64,000 nt of DNA from JAWLDA01 sp041686855 (GTDB taxonomy: Bacteria; Bacillota; Limnochordia; DTU080; RSA5), in the NCBI GenBank assembly GCA_041686855.1, contig JAWLDA010000011.1, positions 77,288-141,287 of the forward strand. The letters run 5' to 3'. The notes beneath the pieces are model-generated. The model saw nothing but the letters and a program-made list of their open reading frames with translations. It was not told the DNA's origin and did no database searches. The position numbers were made by a program, and so were the translations under genes. Of the stretch, positions 1 to 7,830 are shown one piece after another (the first letter of the stretch is position 1; every line of letters starts with the position of its first letter).

Positions 1-191
1 CCAATGAACGTACGGCGGAGAAACAAGTCCGATGCCCACTTGGGTAGGGTGGTTAGGTGCTCCTTACCCTTCTCGAAGAACAAGTCGATGACTTCACGCC
101 GCTTCTGCTCGCCCTCGCCGGAGCGCTCAACGATGTTGACCAGGGCGACGAGGATTGCGATGACTTCAATCACCGCTTGGAAGACTTTCAT
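1..191 (-). CDS. Small single-TM protein of the lysis cassette (partial, runs off the left edge)
   Basis: Starts with ATG at 191 after an AGAAAGGAG ribosome-binding site and is open to the window edge (63 codons seen). The first 20 or so residues form a hydrophobic helix (MKVFQAVIEVIAILVALVNI). A charged stretch follows (ERSGEGEQKRREV), then an amphipathic tail. It starts 15 bases after the stop of the transglycosylase gene and is probably cotranscribed with it. A position next to a murein hydrolase and one membrane helix fit a holin-like or accessory lysis protein, but I do not recognise a family and the C-terminus is missing. Confidence 0.6.
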   Translation of the reverse strand, partial: MKVFQAVIEVIAILVALVNIVERSGEGEQKRREVIDLFFEKGKEHLTTLPKWASDLFLRRTFI

Positions 192-206
192 GGTGATTCT
201 CCTTTC

Positions 207-764
207 TCATACCGCGATACTATTCGTGTCGGGCATAACCCGCTTGATATATCCGATCGTTTCGTTTGCGTTGGTCCCCGTTACCAAGGGCAGGAACCGA
301 CTCGCGAAGTCCCAGGTCTGCCACGGTCCCGGCCTGCTTCCGGCGTCTTGCCACTTTTTGAAGCTGCCAGGAAGATCGCAAGCCTCCCGCGCGTGGCCGA
401 GTGCCCGGTTGATGTTGCCCCGTCCGGCATTGTACGCCGCAAGCGCAAATCGCCACCGCTCTGCCTCATCGGGGATCTCTGCGAATCGGTCATAAAGCCA
501 TCTATCATACAAGCAGCATCCCTCGATGGCGTGCTCTGGGTTCCACACGTCTCGTTGTGACGGATCGACTCCCAGGAGTTCGGTCCATACCCAGTCCCAT
601 GTGTCGGCCTTAAATTGAGCAAGCCCCATAGCCCCCTTTGGGGACACGGCCAGGGGATCGAATGACGATTCGGCCTCGATTTGCCGTTTGACGATGCGCC
701 ACTGGGGGCCGTAAATGTGGGCATACCATTTAATCAGACTATCGTAGCGGTCACCGCCTCTCAT
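207..764 (-). CDS. Phage lytic transglycosylase (SLT domain), endolysin
   Basis: Predicted to cleave the glycan strand of peptidoglycan at the end of the phage cycle. The SLT fold is visible: the catalytic-glutamate motif QIEAESSFDP, then GAMGLAQF, and AAYNAGRGNI near residue 115. This is the typical lysozyme-like motif order. The start chosen is the ATG at 764 (MRGGDRYDS). It overlaps the TGA of the upstream gene as ATGA and has a GGGAGGGGAGG site before it. The reading frame stays open for 26 codons further upstream, but that part lies inside the XhlA-like gene. About 185 residues, one catalytic domain, no cell-wall-binding repeat and no signal peptide, so export would depend on a neighbouring holin. 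Confidence 0.85.
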   Translation of the reverse strand: MRGGDRYDSLIKWYAHIYGPQWRIVKRQIEAESSFDPLAVSPKGAMGLAQFKADTWDWVWTELLGVDPSQRDVWNPEHAIEGCCLYDRWLYDRFAEIPDEAERWRFALAAYNAGRGNINRALGHAREACDLPGSFKKWQDAGSRPGPWQTWDFASRFLPLVTGTNANETIGYIKRVMPDTNSIAV

Positions 765-1030
765 GGTCCTCCCCTCCCGGTCAGTGAGTCCCAAAAGCGC
801 CCTAACGCCAATCCTGCCGCTCCCGCAGATCCCACCACCCACGAACGCCAGCGCTCCAGAGCTCGGATTCGGTCACTGTGATCGTCAAGGCGCTTGGTCG
901 TCATGCCTTCAATGTCTTGGAGGCGCATGACCAGCCGCCCCTCCATGGCCCGGTTATCCTCGCGTAGCTCCTGCTTGACGGCGTTTAATCGTCCCTCCAG
1001 CCACTGCCGGTCTTCGTGGCTCATCCCCAC
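761..1030 (-). CDS. XhlA/hemolysin-type lysis-associated membrane protein
   Basis: An 89-residue protein with an N-terminal charged coiled coil (residues about 5-60, many E/R/L heptads) and one C-terminal membrane segment (SWVVGSAGAAGLALGRFW). That is the layout of PBSX XhlA-like proteins, which assist holin and endolysin. The start is GTG at 1030 with GGGAG about 9 bases upstream; ATG at 1024 is the alternative. Its stop overlaps the transglycosylase start by 4 bases (ATGA), so the two are translationally coupled. The family assignment rests on architecture and context rather than on a diagnostic motif. Confidence 0.7.
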   Translation of the reverse strand: MGMSHEDRQWLEGRLNAVKQELREDNRAMEGRLVMRLQDIEGMTTKRLDDHSDRIRALERWRSWVVGSAGAAGLALGRFWDSLTGRGGP

Positions 1031-1070
1031 AGTCGAACACTCCCGTCGATCGGCACTCTTGAAACGAAGA

Positions 1071-1094
1071 AAGGAAGGCCTAGGCCTCCCTTTT
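1071..1094. terminator. Palindrome between divergent genes, possible bidirectional terminator
   Basis: The core AGGCCTAGGCCT (1076-1087) is a perfect palindrome. Flanking AAGGA and CCCTT extend it with one mismatch, and a short T run follows on the plus strand. It lies between the start of the XhlA-like gene and the start of the plus-strand moron. With no true loop it would be a poor hairpin, so a protein-binding site is equally possible. Confidence 0.3.
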
Positions 1095-1149
1095 CAAGTG
1101 ATCACGTTTTATAATTTGTAGTAGGATTCGATTTAGAGGTGATCACCAA

Positions 1150-1566
1150 ATGTTCGTGCGCCTGGTCTTGGGGGCGCTGGCATTTCTCTTGCTAACCTCG
1201 TCTGCAAACGCATCTCCGCTTTTAGCCGTTTCTAAACTCCTAGCCTACTCAGCCTTGGCAACCGACGACATGCAAACGCGCCACGTTATTCAATTCAGCA
1301 AGGAAGACCCACTATGCATCGAAGGTGCAGCATTGTGTGTTTGGGAAGACACGGTGCCCTCCGATCCGAGTTGGTGGCAGGACCATGTCGCGTTCACGTC
1401 CACCACTTACTCGGCTTTGGAACACTTTGTCGGCGATACGTGGGCCAGCATCTTGCTTGTCGGGCACGCGCTAGCGCGAATCCCGATTCTGATTCGCAAC
1501 AACGAAAATGCTCCTGGAGCAATGTTGCCCCAATACGCAATGATCGCCTACCAATTCCACTTCTAG
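1150..1566 (+). CDS. Predicted secreted protein, reverse-oriented moron-like gene
   Basis: A 138-residue protein with a clear signal peptide (MFVRLVLGALAFLLLTSSAN, cleavage probably after ANA). The mature part has two cysteines in the segment DPLCIEGAALCVW and no family I recognise. It lies on the plus strand inside a late region otherwise on the minus strand. It has its own ribosome-binding site (AGAGGTGATC) and a TATAAT hexamer at 1110-1115 that could be a -10 element, although no good -35 is seen. Orientation, private promoter-like sequence and secretion signal fit a moron expressed from the lysogen, perhaps in lysogenic conversion. The function is unknown. Confidence 0.7.
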   Translation: MFVRLVLGALAFLLLTSSANASPLLAVSKLLAYSALATDDMQTRHVIQFSKEDPLCIEGAALCVWEDTVPSDPSWWQDHVAFTSTTYSALEHFVGDTWASILLVGHALARIPILIRNNENAPGAMLPQYAMIAYQFHF

Positions 1567-1583
1567 AATGACGAGAGGAGCTA

Positions 1584-1898
1584 CTAATTGGCCCCTTGAT
1601 CGCCAGCCTTTCCTTCGCCAAAAACCTCGAGGTACTCCTGGTTGACCCGAATCCTGGCCTGGGCGTCCTTCATGGCGGCCACCGCTTCCGAGTTTTTCTT
1701 GACGGCTTCGCTGTGGCACTGCTCAATGACGGCCAACTCGTTTTCTGATGCTCCCTCCGCTTGGCGCTCCTCGTACAGACGCGCCCACTCGTCGGCTTGT
1801 GCTTTGGTGTCTTTCGCCTGGGCGTAGTGGGCATTGACCTCTTGGGTTAGTTGCGCAATTCGTTGTTCGATTTTCGGGACCACAACACGGTCAGTCAT
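1584..1898 (-). CDS. Small coiled-coil phage protein
   Basis: A 104-residue, strongly charged and mostly helical protein (Q/E/A/K-rich, long heptad stretch from about residue 10 to 85). Its start overlaps the stop of the upstream tail-assembly gene by 4 bases (ATGA), so it belongs to the late operon. Its place between the fibre-assembly gene and the lysis cassette is typical of accessory tail or lysis-timing proteins. There is no catalytic motif and I do not recognise a family. Confidence 0.65.
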   Translation of the reverse strand: MTDRVVVPKIEQRIAQLTQEVNAHYAQAKDTKAQADEWARLYEERQAEGASENELAVIEQCHSEAVKKNSEAVAAMKDAQARIRVNQEYLEVFGEGKAGDQGAN

Positions 1899-2218
1899 AA
1901 TGCTGCACCTCTCCTCTGTCCAACTCGCCCGGAAGGTGGCAAGCGATACTTGTCGTTCGTTTCAAGCTCGCTGTAATCTACTGGCGGCTCGGGCCATATG
2001 ACTTTATGTGGTGCCCCCGGTTGCTGCGGAACGTCGCGCAGGGCTTGACGGTATTGCTGCCATTCGATTTGCTCCCCGGACGTCAAAGGCGCGTCGGAGA
2101 GCTGCGTCCAGTCCGTTGCGGCGATGCGCCTATCCCTTTCCATGCGAAGGGCGGTCCACGCCTGGGCCTGTTTCTCCGCGTCAATGTCGTCCTGTGTGCG
2201 CCACGTAATCTTAGCCAT
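1895..2218 (-). CDS. Phage tail (fibre) assembly chaperone, Phage_tail_APC-like
   Basis: A 107-residue protein. The segment RDRRIAATDWTQLSDAPLTS followed by EQIEWQQYRQALRDVPQQ (residues about 29-67) is the hallmark of the small chaperone domain found after tail-fibre genes in many phages. Such proteins help fibres fold or attach and are normally not abundant in virions. The N-terminal 25 residues and the C-terminal tail lack motifs. The 4-base overlap with the downstream coiled-coil gene and its place right after the fibre genes support the call. Confidence 0.8.
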   Translation of the reverse strand: MAKITWRTQDDIDAEKQAQAWTALRMERDRRIAATDWTQLSDAPLTSGEQIEWQQYRQALRDVPQQPGAPHKVIWPEPPVDYSELETNDKYRLPPSGRVGQRRGAAL

Positions 2219-2504
2219 CGTCGTTCACTTCCTCCGGTTGTGGGAAACGCTCCTCACTTGAGGCTTTCGGGCCGTGGAAGCGCAGGAGGGTCACTTCCAG
2301 GTGACCGTTCACCCTTCGGGCTTCCAGCACAGGGCACGGATTAAGGGTGGATTCGATCTGTGCCGCCTCTCCGTCAGGCATTTCGCTGAAATCGAATGTA
2401 TCGATTTCGCCGCCCAGGGTCGCTGTAATGGTGTCCCCGTTGAAATCGTAACTCAATGTTCGGTCCGAGCGTTGCGGGCTGTACTTTACTAACAAGTTAA
2501 TCAC
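2211..2504 (-). CDS. Small conserved-type phage protein after the tail fibre
   Basis: A 97-residue protein starting at GTG 2504, which overlaps the fibre stop codon (GTGATTAA); an ATG at 2522 in the same frame is the alternative. Beta-rich sequence (DRTLSYDFNGDTITATLGG) with an acidic C-terminus. It overlaps the next gene by 8 bases. No family recognised. Small genes between the fibre and its chaperone often encode fibre-attached or host-range accessory proteins, but that is only context here. Confidence 0.6.
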   Translation of the reverse strand: MINLLVKYSPQRSDRTLSYDFNGDTITATLGGEIDTFDFSEMPDGEAAQIESTLNPCPVLEARRVNGHLEVTLLRFHGPKASSEERFPQPEEVNDDG

Positions 2505-4251
2505 CCCACGTCCCAATGGCATAGGCTTGCGCAACACCACTGTCTCCGGGCGAGAAGCCCCCATCACCGAGCGCCTGCAGGCGGCATTGTGTGGTACTTG
2601 TGCTAATAACCCTGTGATACAACTGCCTTTCGCCTTGAGGGATGGCCTGTCCACTTCTACCCGCCCAAGTCGCGAAAATGTTGTTCTCGTCATTGAACGA
2701 TGCAGGGAAGGTCCACCACGCGGATATGGAGGTGGAACCATCGTGGACGAGTTCTATCTGGTTGATCCAGCAAATTTGCATACCGTTAGAGAACCGTTGA
2801 TAGAACCCGTTGAGGTTGCTGCCATACTCTACGACGGTGCCCGAAAACGGCGTTAATGCAGGAACATACGGGTTGAACGATGGGAACGATCTCTTCGCCC
2901 CCGGCTCGATCATAAGGCTCCATATACTAACGTTTGACGCAAAGGATTCGAAGGCGTCGCGGGAAATCGAGAACTTGACCGCAATGCTTTCGGTGTTCGC
3001 CGAGAACGTGGTTAAAGCTGGGAACTGTAATTCGACCAACGTGTTTTCGTCGTGCGAAAGCTGAAGTTCGTGTGATTGGTGACCTGTCGGTAAGAGGTTA
3101 CCGACTTCGTACGCGTAAATGTCGCACTTTATTGTGACCAGACTCGGACGTTGGGCTTTGGCCCAAAAACTGACGCACAGGGGCACATCGTTATACGCTG
3201 GCGTCAGCTTAGTCGAGACAGGTACCGATTCAATGCTTGCCGACGCCGCCCCACCTGCATCCAGGGCCAGGATAATCGCAGATGCGTCTACCGGGAAATC
3301 AGGGTCAAACTGTCCATCGAAAAACTTGTCAATCCAAGCTGGCCCCGATGTACTACGAGTCCAGTGGGACGAAGAGTTCCACATAACGAAGTGTGGATCT
3401 GGGGCGATGTTAAGTCCGGCAGGGATGTTGGCCCGCAGGTTGTTTATATAAAGACCCGTCTCGTCCATGAGGTTCTCGCCGTTTTCGGACTTCACCAGAA
3501 ATCCCACGCGACTATCATCTTGGGCGTCCGACACGTCACCCGCACGTACCAACGGTGTCATCCCGTCCTGAGCGTAGAACGTAAGGCTCTTTTCGTTCCA
3601 TAGGGAGCGCAGAGTGCCCGACCTTTTGACCTCGACGGACGACACGTTATTGACTCCACCGTCCACGGTGATCGTTCCAGCTTTGAGAACGTCAGCGTCC
3701 AATCCCGCGGCACTAATGTGGTTTGTGTTAATGACACCGGATTGAATATGGTCAGCAGCGATAGCCCCTGCCGCAATCGCTCCCGCGCCCACCGCGTCGG
3801 CGGCAATAGCCGACGCCGAAACAGCCCCCGCCGAAATGTGTTCTGCTTGAATTGCCTCTGCTGCAATAGCACCGGCTCCGATGGCGTTGGCCGCGATTGC
3901 GTTGGCGTCCACGGCCCCGGCCAGGATTTTCTCAGAAGTGACCGAGTTGGCAGCCAGGGCGTCGGCAATAATGCTGCCCGGGACGATTAAGCCACCGTCC
4001 ACGACTGTCGCCGTGGGGACGACGAGCGCCGTCCCCGAACGATTATAGAAAACCAGAAGGTCATCGATTCCGAGTTCGGGTACCTCGTCCGAACCGTAGA
4101 ACGAATTGGGATCCGAAAACAGCCAGTACACGTATCGCAGGTTGGTGTTCCCGTCCGGGATGGCGTAGGTTTGCCCCTTGTACTGGATATTGACGTCCGC
4201 CCAAGCGATATAGCCTGTGGCCGGAGTGTTATGGGAAATGGAGAAAGCCAC
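2497..4251 (-). CDS. Tail fibre/receptor-binding protein with alanine-rich repeats
   Basis: A 584-residue structural protein. Residues about 1-85 form a domain (IAWADVNIQYKGQTYAIPDG, then YVYWLF and LGIDDLLVF) that has a clear paralogous copy in the neighbouring upstream gene. Residues about 85-190 carry short repeats of the type A-x-A-I-A-A-x-A-I, as found in trimeric beta-helical fibre shafts. The remaining 390 residues look like a unique beta-rich, presumably receptor-binding region. It follows the 4264-5433 gene by 12 bases. Predicted at the tail tip and likely to determine host range. Confidence 0.8.
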   Translation of the reverse strand: MAFSISHNTPATGYIAWADVNIQYKGQTYAIPDGNTNLRYVYWLFSDPNSFYGSDEVPELGIDDLLVFYNRSGTALVVPTATVVDGGLIVPGSIIADALAANSVTSEKILAGAVDANAIAANAIGAGAIAAEAIQAEHISAGAVSASAIAADAVGAGAIAAGAIAADHIQSGVINTNHISAAGLDADVLKAGTITVDGGVNNVSSVEVKRSGTLRSLWNEKSLTFYAQDGMTPLVRAGDVSDAQDDSRVGFLVKSENGENLMDETGLYINNLRANIPAGLNIAPDPHFVMWNSSSHWTRSTSGPAWIDKFFDGQFDPDFPVDASAIILALDAGGAASASIESVPVSTKLTPAYNDVPLCVSFWAKAQRPSLVTIKCDIYAYEVGNLLPTGHQSHELQLSHDENTLVELQFPALTTFSANTESIAVKFSISRDAFESFASNVSIWSLMIEPGAKRSFPSFNPYVPALTPFSGTVVEYGSNLNGFYQRFSNGMQICWINQIELVHDGSTSISAWWTFPASFNDENNIFATWAGRSGQAIPQGERQLYHRVISTSTTQCRLQALGDGGFSPGDSGVAQAYAIGTWGD

Positions 4252-4263
4252 AGTCCCACCGCC

Positions 4264-5433
4264 TTAAAACAGAAAGTGTGTCGCCATGTTGAGCTTGTCC
4301 TCGGCAACTGCCCCCGCGCCGATCTTGATTCCCGTTACGGCTCCGTCCCCAATCTTTCCGGAAATAACAGCGCTGTCGGCAAGTTGGTCGGAGTCCACCA
4401 CGCCATTGGCAATTTGATTTGACGCACTGACGCCACCGGTAGCAATCTTTCCGGCTACTACGGCATTGTCGGCTAACTTGTCGCTGTCCACGGCACTGGA
4501 ACCGATCTTGGCGTTTGTCACGGCTCCCGACCCGATCTTCGTCTCGGTGACCGCGCCACTGTCGATTTTGGCTTCGGTTACCGCATTTGATCCGATCTTG
4601 GCCTCGGTAACAGCGCCCGATCCGATCTTGTTGTTAGTCACCGCACCACTAGCGATTTTGGCTTCGGTGACAGCCAGGGCGTCAATCTTATCTTCGGTGA
4701 CAGCCCCCGATCCCAACTCGTCCGAAGCGACCGATCCACTGACGAGCATGGCACCGTGCGTCATCTTTCCGGGAGCCATGGAGACGCGCGCTGTACCGTT
4801 GTCGTTGATCGCTACCAATACATCGTCCGGTCCGAGATCCGGTTTGGTGTTGCTGGTTTGGAAGGACGTTGGAGTCGCCAATTCCCAATACACGTACTTG
4901 TCGGTCGTGTCCCCATCGGTAATCGCGTACGTGGTACCCTTGTACGAGATGTTGGCGTCAGACCACGCAATCGAACCCGCGGTCGGACTGTCGTCGTCAA
5001 ACGTGTACCCGTCAAGGATGTGATGTGCCAGGTTCAATTCGTGCGCCGATATGCGTCCGGTATGGACGCCTTGGGCCTTGAGTTCGGCGTCTGCCAACAC
5101 ACCCAGCCGGTACGTCACGTCATGCAGAACCGACTTCAACTGCTCTTGCAGGATGCGCTTAACCGCTTCCTCTAGCGATTCCACAGAAGAATTGGCACCG
5201 TTTCCGCCTGCCGACTCAAGTTGGCCCGTGCGAGTGGCCTCGGTACGGATGGTGTCGGCCGTGACCGTGGGCTCGGGTTCTGCTTGAAGCTCCGGCCCAA
5301 ACATCTCGTCGGCCACTTCCTCGGCCATTTGGCCAAGGCGCTCTGCGATACGCTCTTGAAGGCGCTCGCGCTGCATGTGTACCTTGTGTTGAACCCTCTG
5401 GGAAACGTCGGCGCTTCTGGTCATGGCGTACAT
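4264..5433 (-). CDS. Tail fibre protein with pentapeptide-like GAVTEAKI repeats
   Basis: A 389-residue protein. The ATG at 5433 has a perfect AAAGGAGG nine bases upstream; earlier in-frame starts are unlikely. Residues about 1-110 are charged and helical. A middle domain (IAWSDANISYKGTTYAITDG, YVYWEL, LGPDDVLVAIN) is paralogous to the start of the next fibre gene. The last roughly 150 residues are near-perfect repeats of S-G-A-V-T-E-A-K-I-G, ending in MATHFLF. Such repeats build extended trimeric shafts. The ending resembles that of the upstream tail-tip gene (NWSSHLLF), so all three proteins seem to share exchangeable parts. Confidence 0.8.
   Translation of the reverse strand: MYAMTRSADVSQRVQHKVHMQRERLQERIAERLGQMAEEVADEMFGPELQAEPEPTVTADTIRTEATRTGQLESAGGNGANSSVESLEEAVKRILQEQLKSVLHDVTYRLGVLADAELKAQGVHTGRISAHELNLAHHILDGYTFDDDSPTAGSIAWSDANISYKGTTYAITDGDTTDKYVYWELATPTSFQTSNTKPDLGPDDVLVAINDNGTARVSMAPGKMTHGAMLVSGSVASDELGSGAVTEDKIDALAVTEAKIASGAVTNNKIGSGAVTEAKIGSNAVTEAKIDSGAVTETKIGSGAVTNAKIGSSAVDSDKLADNAVVAGKIATGGVSASNQIANGVVDSDQLADSAVISGKIGDGAVTGIKIGAGAVAEDKLNMATHFLF
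4270..4760 (-). repeat. Coding tandem repeats of about 30 bp (decapeptide units)
   Basis: The plus strand repeats units like gtcacggctcccgacccga (reverse of GAVT-type codons) about a dozen times with small variations. They encode the fibre repeats S/N-A-V-T-E-A-K-I-G/D-S-G. Similar but more diverged repeat coding lies at about 3700-3970 and 5570-6160 in the two neighbouring genes. Such tracts allow slippage or recombination that changes fibre length. Confidence 0.75.
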
Positions 5434-5531
5434 ACTGATTATCCTCCTTTGGAGAAGTGAAAAGGGACGATCAACAAGTGATCGTCCCGGTTGATGCCTG
5501 GGGCAGTTTGTTTGAATTGCAGTCAACCCAC

Positions 5532-7469
5532 TTAGAAAAGCAAGTGAGAGGACCAGTTCATTTTGGCCTCGCTGATCGAACCGGCTAACACCTTGACGTC
5601 GGTTACTGAGCCGTCGCCTAGTTTACTGGTCGTCACGGCTCCGTCTCCCAGTTTGGTAGTGGTCACCGCAGCGTCTTGCAGTTTACCTTCGGAAACAGCT
5701 AAGTCGGCGAGTTTCTCCTCGGTAATGACAAGGTCGCCGATTTTGAGCGTTGTCACCGATAGATCTTGAATGTGTGCTGTTTGAATAGCCGCCGCCTGGA
5801 TATGGGCCGCTCCAACGGCTTCAGCGTCGATGTGCGCGGCTTTTATGGCCGCCGAGTCGATTTGCGCCGAACCGATGGTGGCCTCCTGGATGATCGCCCC
5901 GTCGATGGTGGCGTCCCCGATGTTGGCGTTGATAGCTTCGATCACGTTGGCGATAAGGCGGTCTGTGTCAATGTTTCCCGACGTAATCTGGGATGCGTCC
6001 AGTTCCCCGATCACCGCTGCGTCAATGGACGCCTCGCCGATGTTGGCGTTAATCGCCTCAATGACGTTGGCGGTCAAGCGATCCGCCGCAATCTGCCCCG
6101 ACGTGATCTTCTCGGCGTCCAAGTTGAGAATCTTGGCATCGACTACGGATAGGTCCGCAATGCGGTCGGTATCTATGCCGCCTCGTTCAATGTCACTTCC
6201 TCTCACGGGTTCGCCAGGCGACCCTGGGCGAGTCTCCATCTCGAGCCAACGGATATGGGCTCCAATCACCCGTCCCGTGGCCACTACTTCGGTGCGGAAT
6301 TGCCCCCCTTCGAAGTCCAGCGTGTGCCGTACCGACTCGACGCCGTAAAAGTCTGTCGTGGACGATACTCGGGAATGTTGGATTGTGATGCCAGCGAACA
6401 CGTTAAGTTCCGGCAACAAGGGCATTTGCAGCCTGCTTGTACCCGTGAGGTCTTTGAGGTCGTGGATGAACAGTTCGGCGAACCTTTCGGCCTCTGCGAG
6501 CGTGTTAATGAGCAGCGTGTTGCCTTCCTCGATGATGGAGGCTCGCCTGCCATACTCGGCGATACTGTTGGCGTCCTGGCGGGATACCGATGCCATGTTG
6601 CCGGTCGCTTCGTCCCGATACATGACCGTCACCGCGTTGCGAACGTTCGCTCCGGTGATTTCCAGGTCGTTAATGTAGAAGTCGTCCTTATCGGTCAGGT
6701 TGAAGTCGGCAGACTCGGCGTCTTTGTCCCGAGGCGGCTCCATGAGCGTAAGACGAAAAGTGCTCGTACCTGAATCCCACCAATACCCCAGAAACCAACC
6801 GAACTGACTGGCTACCTGCTGGATGGCATCCCACACGCTTTTGTAGTCCACTTCGTAGGGCGTAACCATGAATCCGGGCGATACAGGAGTGTATAGGGTT
6901 ACCACGCCGGTCCCCAGGTTGTCGTCTAGGATCTGCTGAATGACGACCTCCGCTGCCACCCCTGTTTCGCTGCCATACGTGCGCTTGACCTCAATAAAGG
7001 TGTCCTGCAACCTCTTGGCAAGGTCGCGGGCGTCAGCCGTTACGGTGGTCCCCGACGTTCGTGTGGAGTCGCCCAGATACCCGTGAAACAGACCAATCCA
7101 ATCGCCGCTGGCCGGTGTGACGCCTGGGTCTGTCACGGCCACCAAGAATTGCACTTCCCGGTTCTCCCAAAGTAGTGGGGCGTATTCCAGTGTACCGTCA
7201 CCGTCAACGTCGAAGATATTCCACGCACTCGTTCTGTCTAACGGAGCGAACGAATCTCCGTCTGCCCCCTGGCGGTCGGTTCGCAGCGTGAAGGTGAGTT
7301 GACGCACAACTGCATCCACGCCGGAGTTGCCGGTTCCGATTGCATCCACGTTGCCCAGGTTGACCTCGACCCGAGCAAGGTACGACGTTACGTCCTCCCA
7401 TGTGATACCGTCAGGTCGCCCGATAAGGAGTTGGGTATGGATCTGCCGTTCGTCGGCAATGGTTCCCAT
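5532..7469 (-). CDS. Phage tail tip/hub protein with C-terminal fibre-like repeats
   Basis: About 645 residues. The N-terminal 400 residues look like the hub or tail-endopeptidase-like protein that follows the distal tail protein in many Gram-positive siphophages (segments WDAIQQVASQFGWFLGYWWD and LINTLAEAERFAELFI). From about residue 440 it changes to I-x-A-x-x-I-D-A-A type repeats, then AVTTTKLGDGAVTTSKLGDG, ending NWSSHLLF. The second ATG (7469) is chosen because AGGAGG lies 9 bases before it but only 3 bases before the ATG at 7475. The fused shaft repeats make it both hub and fibre-like. Confidence 0.75.
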   Translation of the reverse strand: MGTIADERQIHTQLLIGRPDGITWEDVTSYLARVEVNLGNVDAIGTGNSGVDAVVRQLTFTLRTDRQGADGDSFAPLDRTSAWNIFDVDGDGTLEYAPLLWENREVQFLVAVTDPGVTPASGDWIGLFHGYLGDSTRTSGTTVTADARDLAKRLQDTFIEVKRTYGSETGVAAEVVIQQILDDNLGTGVVTLYTPVSPGFMVTPYEVDYKSVWDAIQQVASQFGWFLGYWWDSGTSTFRLTLMEPPRDKDAESADFNLTDKDDFYINDLEITGANVRNAVTVMYRDEATGNMASVSRQDANSIAEYGRRASIIEEGNTLLINTLAEAERFAELFIHDLKDLTGTSRLQMPLLPELNVFAGITIQHSRVSSTTDFYGVESVRHTLDFEGGQFRTEVVATGRVIGAHIRWLEMETRPGSPGEPVRGSDIERGGIDTDRIADLSVVDAKILNLDAEKITSGQIAADRLTANVIEAINANIGEASIDAAVIGELDASQITSGNIDTDRLIANVIEAINANIGDATIDGAIIQEATIGSAQIDSAAIKAAHIDAEAVGAAHIQAAAIQTAHIQDLSVTTLKIGDLVITEEKLADLAVSEGKLQDAAVTTTKLGDGAVTTSKLGDGSVTDVKVLAGSISEAKMNWSSHLLF

Positions 7470-7482
7470 ATCCATCCCCCTC

Positions 7483-7830
7483 CTACTGCTCTGTGATGGT
7501 CAGGGTCAACGTGCGCAGGTTTGGCAACTGCGTTGGCCGGTCTTCCTCGATTTCGACCTTGGCCCGAACGGTGTTGCTTTCTGCACCAAACTCGTCCAAC
7601 CAAAAGTCCACGAAGCCCCACATGATCGATTCCAGATGGTTAACGAGGGCGTTTCGTTGGGCGGTTGTAATGACGCGTGTCTCCAAGCGCCAGATTCGTT
7701 TGCCTGCAACGACAACATCACGGCGCAACTTGCCGCCCGCGGTGCGACCCTCGTCAGCCACCTCTTCTCGGCTAACCCGTTGAGTGTAAACCCCCGGAAT
7801 GTCGATGGTGTCGATTTTGGCAATTGCCAT
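7483..7830 (-). CDS. Phage minor/distal tail protein
   Basis: A 115-residue beta-rich protein (IDTIDIPGVYTQRVSREEVA, RIWRLETRVIT, VRAKVEIEE, LRTLTLTITEQ). It lies directly after the tape-measure gene, sharing one base of its stop (TAATG), and before the tail hub gene. In Gram-positive siphophages this slot holds the distal tail protein or a small tail-tip adaptor. It is shorter than a full Dit (about 250 residues), so it may be only the ring-forming domain or a different adaptor. Function inferred mainly from position. Confidence 0.65.
   Translation of the reverse strand: MAIAKIDTIDIPGVYTQRVSREEVADEGRTAGGKLRRDVVVAGKRIWRLETRVITTAQRNALVNHLESIMWGFVDFWLDEFGAESNTVRAKVEIEEDRPTQLPNLRTLTLTITEQ

Noticed and set aside
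4270..4760. Possible CRISPR array
   Set aside because: The repeats are in-frame coding units of about 30 bp with no unique spacers; they encode fibre repeats.
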